Both the position numbers and the translations under genes were made by a program. Source: Cryptomeria japonica (lineage: Eukaryota; Streptophyta; Pinopsida; Cupressales; Cupressaceae). From it: DNA of 64,000 nt. This document shows, piece by piece, positions 35,373 to 45,310 of this stretch (positions are counted from its first letter, which is position 1; each line of letters begins with the position of its first letter). The stretch is from contig NC_081410.1 of NCBI RefSeq assembly GCF_030272615.1, forward strand, positions 566,513,152 through 566,577,151. The letters are read 5' to 3'. Under the pieces are notes generated by a model. It was not told where the DNA came from and did not search any database. It saw only the letters and a list, made by a program, of their open reading frames with translations.

Positions 35373-37088
35373 CACAGGGTAGGAGCGGGTATACTCTTTA
35401 TAACTCCCCAAGGCGATTCTATACCAAAGTCATACCGCTTATCATTTCCTTGCACTAACAATATAGCAGAATATGAGGCATTAACAACTGGGTTAAGAAT
35501 TGCAGTTCAATGGAAGATCCAAGAACTTCGTGTTTTTGGGGATTCTCAACTTGTCATCCATCAAGCAACTGATGATTATCAAACAAAAGATGAAAAACTA
35601 ATGCCTTACAAACAACTGGTAGATGATCTGAAACAACACTTTGCAAAGATAGAGTTTGAGCAGATACCAAGAGAACAGAATCGTGCTGCTGATGCCATGG
35701 CTACAATTGCTTCGCTCATTGATCTACCGCAAAATGAGACCTGCTATGAGTTCCTGGTAGACAACCTGCTGATTCTGTCATATGAGATCACTCCTATGGA
35801 AATGATATGTGTTGTTGGTCCTGAATCCTAGTTATATGGTCCCATATTCACCTACCTTCGCGACAATATCTTACCTCCCGATCTATCGAACAATCAACGC
35901 CGCACTTTCATTCGCCAATCCTCTCGATACGTCATTTTAGCAAATATCCTATACCGACGAGGTCTAGATGGCACCCTTCTTATATGTTTAGAGAGTGACG
36001 AAGCTCAGATTGCGTTACGAGAAGTGCATGAAGGGATATGTGGTCCGCATACTAGTGGTCCTACCTTGGCCAAGAAACTCATCAGGACTGGATACTACTG
36101 GCCTACTATGGAAAAAGATGCATATCAGTTTGTCAAGAAGTGTAAGCAGTGTCAAATTCATGGAGACCTCATACATGCACCAGCACAGGAACTACAACCA
36201 CTTGCATCTCCTTGGCCCTTTTGTCAGTGGGGACTCGATCTCATAGGCAAGATTCACCCTCCTTCTTCTAATGGTCATAAATTCATTATCACAGCCATAG
36301 AGTATTTTACAAAATGGATTGAAGCCGTGCCTCTCACACAAGTCACTGGGAAACAAATCGCTACCTTCATCCTGAACTACATCATTTGCCGATACGGGAT
36401 TCCTACTTCCATTATTACTGATAACGGGCGTCCCTTCAAAAATCAGGATGTTCGTGAACTCTGTGAGCGCTTTCATATCTCCCATCGTTTCTCCACACCA
36501 TATTACCCCCAAGGTAATGGCCAAGCTGAGGCGTCTAATAAAACAATTCTCAAAATCCTTAAAAAGACAGTCGACGACGCTGGCCATAACTGGCATATCC
36601 AACTCAATCCTGCACTCTGGGCCTATCGCACAAGTGTCTGCACACCTACAGGAGCTACACCCTACTCACTTGTCTACGGCTCTGAAGCCATCTTGCCTAT
36701 TGAGGTCGAGTTACCTTCTCTACGGGTCTCCTTGAGAAACATAATCAACGATGAAGACTACAGGGTCTCTCGCTTACAAGAACTAGAACTGCTGGAGGAA
36801 CGAAGGCACACTGCTTTTAATCATCTCAAGGCTTACCAACAACGAATGAGTCGCAGTTACAATCACAAAGTTAAGCCTCGCACATTTGAGGTAGGTGACT
36901 TAGTCCTCAGAGAGAACCCCACGAAACAGCAAGACAGAGATAAGAAGGGCAAGTTCGAACCAAACTGGCTTGGTCCTTACATCATTACAGCGGTATATGG
37001 ATCTGGAGCATATCAACTCTCAACTACAGAAGGTGAACCTTTGGAGGATCCTATCAATAGCATGCACCTTCACAGGTTCTACACATAA
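35373..37088 (+). pseudogene. Second RNase H and integrase, cut off by two TAG codons
   Basis: Same frame as the preceding polyprotein. Archaeal-type RNase H: D1927 upstream of the stop, then AEYEAL, GDSQL and NRAADAMA with the remaining acidic residues. A second TAG at 35829-35831 replaces a CAG (seen in the relative). Integrase follows: zinc region HEGICGPHTSG and CKQC (about 36027-36160), catalytic Asp 36237-36239, Asp 36420-36422 and Glu 36528-36530 (D-35-E spacing), C-terminal NWLGPYIIT, stop TAA at 37086-37088. Apart from the two nonsense codons everything is intact, so the loss is recent. Confidence 0.95.
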
Positions 37089-37173
37089 GCTCTTCAGAAC
37101 ATCCTAATTCAAAAATACAAAAAAAAATCAAAAAAATTCAAAAATACAAAAAAAATTATAAAAACAAAAAAAT

Positions 37174-37323
37174 TGTCACTTGGTGAAAACCTGGCAAACA
37201 GGCGCCTTGTGACACAAAAAAAATTGAAAAAAGTAAAGAGAAATAATTTCGTCCAACGGTGAAAACCACTTCGGTGGCGCCCTGGGCAAGTACCATGGTG
37301 AAAACTGGGTTCCCAGCGCCATG
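37174..37323 (+). ncRNA. Three covarying hairpin modules just after pol
   Basis: Module 3 (37174-37214): outer stem TGTCAC/GTGACA, TT/TT mismatch, GG/CC, loop TGAAAA / CG, inner stem CCTG/CAGG, loop GCAAA. Module 4 (37258-37281): GG/CC, TGAAAA / CG, inner stem CCAC/GTGG, loop TTCG. Module 5 (37294-37323): outer stem CATGG/CCATG, TGAAAA / CG, inner stem CTGG/CCAG, loop GTTC. Stems differ between modules but stay complementary while the internal loop is constant. Modules 4 and 5 are also found in the truncated relative (22775-22840). Confidence 0.8.
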
Positions 37324-38782
37324 CGTAGAGACTTTGCTCCTCCCTCCTTCAGGATTCTCTTTCATCCTTTGACTTGGCACACACTCACAACCTATTCATC
37401 CATAATAAACTTACCCATTCCCATCATGGCTTGTTATTGATCTACCTAAGATTGGTTAGCCATTCACAATAAACCTCCCTTTTCACATCCCTTTCCATCC
37501 ATAACAAATCAGATCCTATCTGTGGCTAAGGCAAATCCTACGTCTAGTGATGGGTGTGGAACTGAGAACATCACATGTTTCAAGGAGTACAGTTTCTTCC
37601 AGCTTCCTTCAGTCTGTCCACACACAATCCGCAATAAAGCAACATCTGCATCGCCAGTCCACAATAAAGTTCCATCTTCTCCACAATAAAGTATTAGTTT
37701 CATGGATTCAGTCAGTTTCAGATGAGACACAGCAGCGATAATGAGCTTCAATAAAATCAAATCTTTCAACAGACTCAGACAACATATGGTTCAGTGCTAT
37801 CTATCCTTTTTGTGAAAGTAAACATTGTGACCATAATCAAATAAGACTTATACAAGTGACAAGAGACACTAAACTTGAGGACTACAGTGGATGTTGGTGT
37901 CGAGTCTTGGTTTTCTTTTGATTTTATCTTTTGGTGACATGTCTTTTAGCTTTTCCAGGATGTCTTTGACTAGAAAGGCGAGGATGGGGTATCGTCACCT
38001 ATTTGCATTTGCTGTCTGTTGATTGTCTTTTAGTAATGCTATGACTTGTCCAAGGATATGAGGACACTGTGAGTCTAGTATGAACTGGGGCATTCCTTGT
38101 TTGTGACTGTCTTATCTCCATGCAAACGGGTACAATGACTTTCTGGGCCGAACAGATGCCTCGATTGTCATAACCTACTTGCCATAATAAGCTCAATGAT
38201 GATAATGCACAAGAAGCTCTTTCACGTTCATATCTTCTGTCTTCCATCCCCCTTTCTTGATTGACTTCCATCGTCCTTCTCGAGTCTGCGTAGCCCGCTA
38301 TCACATGACTGAGTATAATGACACACCAAAAAAAATTGCATTTCATATAGTTACACCTACATCACCACATATAAGTATTTCATACATACATATAGATATC
38401 ACAATTGCATCACATCCTGCATACAACACATGTTAGCACATCTCACATTTTCATTATGTAAATAATCATTTGCATTATCATATTCATTTGCATTACATAC
38501 ATTCACATTTGCATCATGCATCGCATATAAAACATAAAAGAACAAAAATATATTGCATTACATCATATAAGCATCCATATCATAAAACATGCATCACATA
38601 AGAACATCTCATCACATAAGGTACACATGCATATAGCTGCCGCAAAAATGGATCATCTCTCATATATAATCAAAAGTGTCATGATACAATGATGTCAAAA
38701 GAATCATATGGCTACAAAATCACCCGCAGGTGTCTACAATACAAAAATGGTACATATACTGATACAAGGGAGCCCTTTATGG
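37324..38782 (+). other. Spacer between pol and the antisense PMD gene
   Basis: No coding frame of note. AT-rich with short repeats such as CCACAATAAAGT (37620-37690). Could hold the 3' untranslated regions of both convergent transcripts. Confidence 0.6.
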
Positions 38783-40770
38783 CTATGATGAACTCCCTCC
38801 CTCGGAGCCGCCTGGCCTCGACGGACGCTGAACTATAGAAGGACCCGCTCCAGGATCACCCTGCCTGTCTGGTGGTGGTGGAGGACCCATGACCCCACCG
38901 CTGGATGCCTGCCTCCTACGGCTCCCTCCCGTAGCCGTCGCTGTGCGCGACGATCTATGGAAGCTCCTCGCCCGCTGATCCGCTAGCATGACACCATAGT
39001 ATAGATCCCTCCAGTAGGTGATCTCCTCTCCGGCTCGCAGCACATATGCGTAGCCTGCCCCTGCATCCTCTGCTGCCCGCCTCCCTGCCCTAAGAGCTGT
39101 CTCGGCCTCAGTATATCGCTGGATGGCCTGGTCTCTCTCCCGCTCTGTGTCCCTGAGCTTGATCCTGAGGCGATCCCTCTCCCGCACCAAATCTGCAATC
39201 TCGTCTGCCTGGCCCTGGCAGATCTCTCTCAGCTCTAGCAGCTCATCCTCCTCAGGATCTCCACCCTCAGCCTCTGCCTATGGCTCCTCCTCTGTAGGTG
39301 CCTGTACCTGTGCCTCTCCTTGTACCTGTCTAGGTGCCTGAATAAGTACCTGTCTCTGCACCTGTTTTTGTCCCTGCACCTGTCTAGGTCCCGGTGCTCT
39401 AGGACCCTGTGCTGCTGGTACCTGTAGGGGCAATCCACCTCGACCCCTCACCACCTGGGCTGCTCTCTCCTGTCCTCCCTCCCTCCGAGGTGCCACCCGC
39501 CTCTCCCCCACTACTCCCCTCCGCCTCTGCCGGCCCCTACCTCCATCTCCTCCACCATCATCATCATCATCCCCTCCCACCTCTCCCTCCAGCAGCTCTC
39601 CCGGATCTGTCAACCTCGGAAATGGATGCTCTGCCCAATATGCAGAATACTCTGCGTCCATCCCTGCATCCTCTACCTCCGGCCACATGTCCCACGGTAA
39701 GGGCATCATCTCGGCCATCTGTGTCACGGCCTGATCATATGATAGAAGTGGCCCGAACTGTCCCTGATCTCTGACTGTACGGGCATACATGCCCGAGCCT
39801 CGCGGCATCCTCTAGATCCGGCCGAACTGTCTGCATACCCTGTCAACAAGCTGCCTCTCCAAAATGTAGGGGGCGTCCGCCCAATAAGATACCTGCTCCT
39901 GAATGCATAGGTTAGCTCCACTGCGTCGTCATCCCACTCCTCGCACCCCAGGTATGGCCTCCAGATAACCATATCAATGTCATCTATGATGCGTCTCCAA
40001 TGCTCCAATCGACCAATCCGAGGCTGTGATGTAATCATATCGTATAAATGCACAAAACTCAGTCCATGCCCTCTGCCTCTGAAGTGGATAGGTTGTGTGA
40101 TAGGAAGGTGCTCATATGCCCACACCTGTAGGAGAGTCACTCCGCAGCCCAAGCCCACTGATCCGTGGTAAACAAACTGATGCAGCTCATAGTATAAATG
40201 TGCCAGGACACATGGCCCCCATGCATATCTGGTGTGCTCTGTCATCAGTGTCTCCAATGCTCCTCCCCAGCCAACTGCCAATCCCCGTGTAGCCTTGTCT
40301 GGACATAAGAAACCACTGATGGCTCGTCCAATAACAGCCGGCAATGCTAGCCCTGTCGCGGTCATGGTATCCCATGCCACGTGACCTTCTCTCATCTCCA
40401 ACTTGGGATCCTGAAATACTCGTCTCAGTGCCTCTCTGTCTCCGTCTCGATCGTATGGAATCAACTCTCCATCGATCGGAATATGCAAAATCCTGTAGAC
40501 ATCCTCCAGCGTCACTGTCATCTCCCCCATAGGCAAATGGAACGTGCAAGTCTCGGAGTGCCATCTCTCCGCCAGTGCAGTCAGCAAACCCATGTTCGCC
40601 CGAAACTCGGGCACATATAGCACATGTGTGAGACCCATCTCCTCAATCGCAATCATATCCTGAATCGACAACTCTGGTCGCAACCTCTGAGTCGATGGGA
40701 ATCTCTCCCGTGACTCCAGCATAGGCAGATACTCCTGCAGTCAAAACAATCAATCATGTCAGTTATCGTG

Positions 40771-41009
40771 GCATTCACTGTTTATCACAAAATGCTACTT
40801 GCTATCTAAATGCATATGGCTATCTATCCTAGTGACACTCACTGTTCATCACAAAGTGTTGCTATCTATCCTAGTAGTACTCCCTGTTCATCACAAAGTA
40901 CTACGTGTGTGACATTCCCTGTTCATCACAAAGTGTTACTCGCATTCGCACTCCCTGTTCATCACAAAGTGCTACCTATCTTGGTGCTCCCTATTCATCA
41001 CAAAGTGCC
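40771..41009 (+). ncRNA. Array of six hairpins with constant 15-nt loop (sense strand)
   Basis: Lies in the intron of the antisense gene. Units: 40771-40795 (GCATT/AATGC), 40835-40859 (ACACT/AGTGT), 40874-40904 (GTAGTACT/AGTACTAC, 8 bp), 40909-40939 (GTGACATT/AGTGTTAC with two G.U), 40948-40972 (GCACT/AGTGC), 40983-41009 (GGTGCT/AGTGCC with two G.U). The loop is CCCTGTTCATCACAA or a near variant in every unit. Stem bases change in pairs. All non-Watson-Crick pairs are G.U on the + strand and would be A.C on the other, which points to structure in the sense RNA. Confidence 0.8.
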
Positions 41010-41135
41010 TTGATCTATCCTAGTCTTCCTAGAGGACCTGCTTGAGTGTATCCTCTCAGCAGCTTATCCAATTGACAGCGTATGTTCATCACAGAACTGC
41101 CGATTTGACCTACAAGACTCAAACTATGCATTTTG

Positions 41136-41370
41136 ACACACAAACGCGCTTCTGCAACACAGACGCACTTTTTGAACACATACGTGCCTATACCATTCAC
41201 AAACACGGCCAGGGAACACAGACGTCCCTACATGACATAAACGCCCCTACAATTCTCAAACGCGTCCGCATTCAGCATAAACGCGGTTCCAGGCATAGAC
41301 GCGCCTGGACCCGACACAGACGCGCCTGTTGGACACAGACGCGCCTGGCACTGACACAGACGCGGTTGCG
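41136..41370 (-). repeat. GCGTCTGTG repeat array, 3' block (complementary orientation)
   Basis: On + the motif reads CACAGACGC; about ten copies or variants at ~20-bp spacing, best preserved at 41312-41365. It lies in the intron of the antisense gene, so the antisense transcript reads GCGTCTGTG, the same word as the sense leader. Confidence 0.88.
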
Positions 41371-41640
41371 TGTTTTTGCATTTTTTAAATACCCTATTCC
41401 TAGCGCATTTATTGCTACCTAGCATGCATTAATGACAAAACTTGAAATGCGTGAAAGTACAAGGAGGTTTTGCGGTACTTACCGACTCTCCTGCATCTGC
41501 TGGTCGCTGGAATCGGCGAACGCGGTCGAATCTATGAATGAAAGCCATCGCTGCTGACTGCTGCTGCTCTTTTCTCGCTCTGCACTATGATCTTGTAAGG
41601 GTGTGGATGACAATGAGGATGTATTTTCCCCCGTGGTCTA

Positions 41641-41647
41641 TCTTATA
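41641..41647 (-). promoter_or_regulatory. TATA box of the antisense PMD gene
   Basis: TATAAGA on the minus strand, about 95 bp before the PMD start codon. In the truncated relative the same position is a canonical TATAAAATAG. Confidence 0.55.
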
Positions 41648-41873
41648 GATTGCCCTAGCTCTCATTTCCCAAGTCAGTCTTCCTTATCCCGTGACTTTGT
41701 CACTTTATCCGATCAGTCCATTCTATCCCGTCTTTCTTATCGAGAGATTGTCTGCAATCTTTTCAGACATTTTCATCCAATCTCTCGAGGGGGCATATAA
41801 TTCCCATCTTGGGGCAACTCTGTATCAGTTCATCTTATCTTCTTTGAAACAACGCGACAAGCCGCATTGTCTC

Positions 41874-41887
41874 AAAGAGGGGCAAAA
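41874..41887 (+). promoter_or_regulatory. Polypurine tract of the 16-kb element
   Basis: AAAGAGGGGCAAAA immediately before the 3' LTR; identical in the truncated relative. Confidence 0.92.
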
Positions 41888-42666
41888 TGTAGACACTCAA
41901 AATTGTCATGTCTAATTAAATAAATATTTTATTTATTTAATTATCTAAGCCTAATTCTTCTATTAATTAAATAAATCCTTATTTATTTAATTAATTCATT
42001 TATCCTCTTCTAGCCTTATTTCTCATTTAAATAAATACATTTATTTATTTAAATTATCCTTTTCCTAAATTAAATAAATATTTTATTTATTTAATTGTCC
42101 TACTTCTTCTATTAATTAAATAAATCTTTATTTATTTAATTAATTCATTATCTTTTTCTACACATGACACATGTCATTCATCTCTTAATTCATACACTAC
42201 CTACCTCTTTCATTATTTTACTATTTCTTATACCTACCCTCTAATCCTAGCCGACCTCTCTTTTTACACCTCTCAATCTTAACCCTCCATTTCTCATTGT
42301 GTCTTCTATTTAAGGAGATGCTTTCTTCATTGTCTAACCCTAATGACTAATGACTGATTTTGGAGTACTTGGCTACATTACAATTCCACTTACAACCACA
42401 TTCCGTTCTTTGTTGAGCTCTTGTGCATATTAAAATCTGAGAGCAAATATATCAAGCAAGATCAATGGAGATAGGAAGAATGGAGATCAAAACCCTATTG
42501 GACATGTGATGGTATAATCTTTGTGATTTTGAGTTATTTTGCATTGTCTTAGGTTATCTCCATATGTTATGGTGGATCTTTGTTCATTGTTAGGCTAGGG
42601 TTTTGTGGTTGAATTCATTTAGCCTTTCAATATTGTTATTATTGTTATCCATTTTCACCATATACA
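41888..42666 (+). repeat. 3' LTR of the 16-kb element
   Basis: 779 bp. Differs from the 5' LTR by about four substitutions and a 2-bp insertion (CACATGACAC for CACGACAC). Ends CCATATACA before the GTAAC target duplication. Confidence 0.96.
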
Positions 42667-43544
42667 GTAACCACTACACTACATCTGAGATCACACGTCC
42701 TGAGTGCATTAGAGAATGAACCATAGACACTAAGGCTATTAGTCTAACTACTATACTTTAATACCATGCAATCTTAGTTCACAAGTGCCACCTTCCCAAC
42801 ATTATCATTTATCCATATTACTAAAATTCATAAATTGAATAAGATAAGGAAGTAACATTTTTTCTATATTTTCACTAACCCAACACAACAATCTTGTAGC
42901 TCTTAACAATTACACAGAGGTTTTGCGAAGCTAAGAATTCTATTTCCAAATAAAATAGAATCACAAAATATCAATTTCCTATTCTCAACACACATTCTAC
43001 ATGCAGTGATAAGATTGTATCTTAATCAATACCTTTTTTTTCCCCCTTCATGATCTATCAATTATCTAACCTACATGGATTACCTATAAAATCTATGCAA
43101 AAAGTATTCCATTTACTTACTTACTCGACATGATGCACTCATAAGAAAAACAACCCACTTTGGCTCTCAATGCAGAATGAAACAAACACTCCTTAATACA
43201 TGCCTGTTAATATTCATTGCAACTAATCAATCAATGAAAACTTTAGTTGCTAATATTCGCCAATTGGCTATTTTTTGAAATTTGGGAATCAAATTTGGCT
43301 AATAATTTTAACTTTTAAGGTGACCCAAATCGCCACATTTCTACAAATTTTTATTTTAATCTTATTTAAATTGCCAGAGAATTTATTTTATTAATATTTT
43401 TAACTTAAATATTCGCCACAATATTTGATACATGATTGGATTAGATTCACCAACATTTAATAATTTATTATAGAAATCCAAATTAATTCACCAATAATAT
43501 ATCATAATTATTAGTTACTTTAGGGTTATATCAACATTGTATTA

Positions 43545-43805
43545 ACAATCTTTTGTTTTGACCATTGATTTAAAATATAATCTAATAACTTTAATTGTAT
43601 TCCATGAGGTAAAATGTACCTATAAGTTGTAATGCTCGTGGGGTTTGAAATTGCTTTTGAATTGTTGACTTGAATGAAAACCAATGGTTTAAAAGCAATT
43701 TTTAGCCCCATGAGTATTACAATTTATTTGTAAATTTTATCTCACAATATAGAAAGAGGGCTATTAGATTATTTTAAGTTAATGGTAGAAACCAAATAAA
43801 GTATA
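43545..43805. repeat. Fold-back (MITE-like) inverted repeat
   Basis: Two imperfect arms of about 110 bp. The left arm runs about 43545-43660 (CCATTGATTTAAAATATAAT ... TGTAATGCTCGTGGGG...AAATTGCTTTT). The right arm, about 43690-43805, is its reverse complement (AAAAGCAATTTTTAGCCCC ... TTAAGTTAATGG). Short loop of about 30 bp. No transposase. A non-autonomous fold-back or MITE is the likeliest origin. Confidence 0.7.
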
Positions 43806-45296
43806 GTCTAACTCTTAAACTCATTAATGATTTCAACCTTCATGCCTTTACTTTTTTTATAAAAGATTATTTTTAAATAAAAGGAAATCAAATATTAATT
43901 AATGCATACAATGATTATTTTCCAAGATCCGCCAATATTTTCTACCAAAAAAAATTGATATAAACAAATTCGCCAATAAAATTTATTGTTTTTATAAAAA
44001 GGAAAGATTTACCAATAAACATTATTATTATTATTAGAAAAAAATTAATATTCACCAAGATTTTATATAATTTATTGAGGGAGGGTTTATTAAAGTTATC
44101 ACCGCAATCAATTATTTATATTTAAGTTTTAATTACATCATTTAATAGCATTTATTTTAATCTTCATAACTAGATAAAGAGAGAAGGGAGATAATTTTCG
44201 ATAGTCAATCACTGCACACATATGCATGTAATCTACAAGTTCACACAAGTAAGACTAAATTTCTCCCTATATGCCTATCATCCTTATTGTACTATTTTTC
44301 ATTTCACTTTTGATATTAAAGAATATAATTTGGCTTATCATGATATATCCTTACATTAAAGATGCCACTAATGTCTTAGTCTCCAAATGAGAATAATAAA
44401 ATTCCAATCTTTCTTTACATGCTAACTTCAAGCAAAACACTCATTACTCTTAATTGATAAAAACACATCATTAACTATGACTATTCATTGAATGTCAAAA
44501 CATGAGGAGAAGAAGGAAAATTGAAATGACCATTTATCTAATATGTGGTTATGTAGGCACATCAAACACATTCTACATTTACACATTCTATTTATACATA
44601 GTCAATTTAATATACCCACTGCAATTGCATTATTGTACTATTCTTATAGGTCATTATCCAAGTTGATCATATAAAACACACAATGAGATCCTTAATAAAA
44701 ACACATCCAATTCCCTCCTATACCACTACACATAATCCTTTACCCATCCAAGATATCTTCTAACATTCAAGTACACACCAACCTCTCCAATATTCACATA
44801 AGTGTTTCAGGAAAACCTAACATACAAATATTTTAATTTCTAGAGAGAAGGAGGAAGAAATACATCTAATTCACAATGAATATGCAGTCAACATTTTCTA
44901 TAAAAGCTCTCATAGTTACGACACTAAATACAATTATAAGTATAACCCAAGCCCAAACTCATACTTTTAGACTTAAGACAAAGCACTATTCAACCTATTA
45001 AGCTAGTCTAAATAGTATAATACCAATTAAGTAGGTACATCCAATATAATCACACATTAGGCACTAATCATCAATCAGGAAGAGAAAGAACTGAATACAC
45101 ATGTTACTCTCATTTAGGGTTTTCAGAAAAGAGTGAGTTAAAGAAATAGAGCATGAAACATCTAAGATCTTCAAGATCCCAAGCATTAATCATAAACATA
45201 CATTAGAGAGAGAAGCATACAACGAAAGGACTATATATTGCACACCACACTAAGGGCAACAGTTACACCAGCAATCCGAGTGTTTTAAACCTTGAC

Positions 45297-45310
45297 TTTG
45301 ATACCAAGTG
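45297..45310 (-). promoter_or_regulatory. Possible primer-binding site of an unidentified LTR element
   Basis: On the minus strand, ...GGGGCATTACA is followed by CT and TGGTATCAAAG, resembling an LTR end plus a tRNA-Met-type primer-binding site. No matching LTR pair or coding region was found, so this may be a remnant. Confidence 0.35.

Larger units (their letters stand above)
38783..41548 (-). pseudogene. Antisense plant mobile domain (PMD) gene, spliced, recently broken
   Basis: Exon 1 is 41483-41548 (22 codons, MAFIHRFDRVRRFQRPADAG...), donor GTAAGT. The intron is 40735-41482, ending TTTTGACTGCAG. Exon 2 runs 40734 to 38783 in the same frame. PMD core at about residues 72-111 (LTALAERWHSETCTFHLP, GEMTVTLEDVYRIL, IPIDG), then an acidic Asp/Gly-rich stretch, an Arg/Gln-rich region and a charged coiled coil (LVRERDRLRIKLRDTERERD), ending GGSSS. 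PMD proteins such as Arabidopsis MAIN/MAIL1 act in gene expression and silencing; PMD genes are also known inside plant transposons. Damage: a one-base expansion of a C run (39869-39873) and two TAGs (39812-39814, 39278-39280) where the relative has CAG. Length without damage would be about 670 residues. Role for the element unknown. Confidence 0.85.
26589..42666 (+). mobile_element. 16-kb Ty3/gypsy (Tat-type) LTR retrotransposon, young
   Basis: 16,078 bp with target duplication GTAAC (26584-26588, 42667-42671). LTRs of 777 and 779 bp differ by about four substitutions and one 2-bp indel (by eye), so insertion is recent. Order: LTR, PBS, 2.2-kb leader, gag-protease-G-patch-RT-RNase H-second RNase H-integrase, hairpin modules, spacer, antisense PMD gene, PPT, LTR. 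Two RNase H domains and an antisense gene before the 3' LTR are known traits of the Tat lineage; assignment to that lineage is from those traits, not from a tree. Coding frames carry a few nonsense codons, so this copy is not autonomous as read. Confidence 0.97.

Noticed and set aside
39123-39774. Plus-strand open frames opposite the PMD gene
   Set aside because: Shadows of the GC-rich, repeat-rich antisense coding exon; no domain.
40771-41009. Regularly spaced short repeats resembling a CRISPR array
   Set aside because: Plant nuclear transposon context, unequal spacers of 10-40 bp, variable ends, no cas genes; better explained as tandem hairpins.
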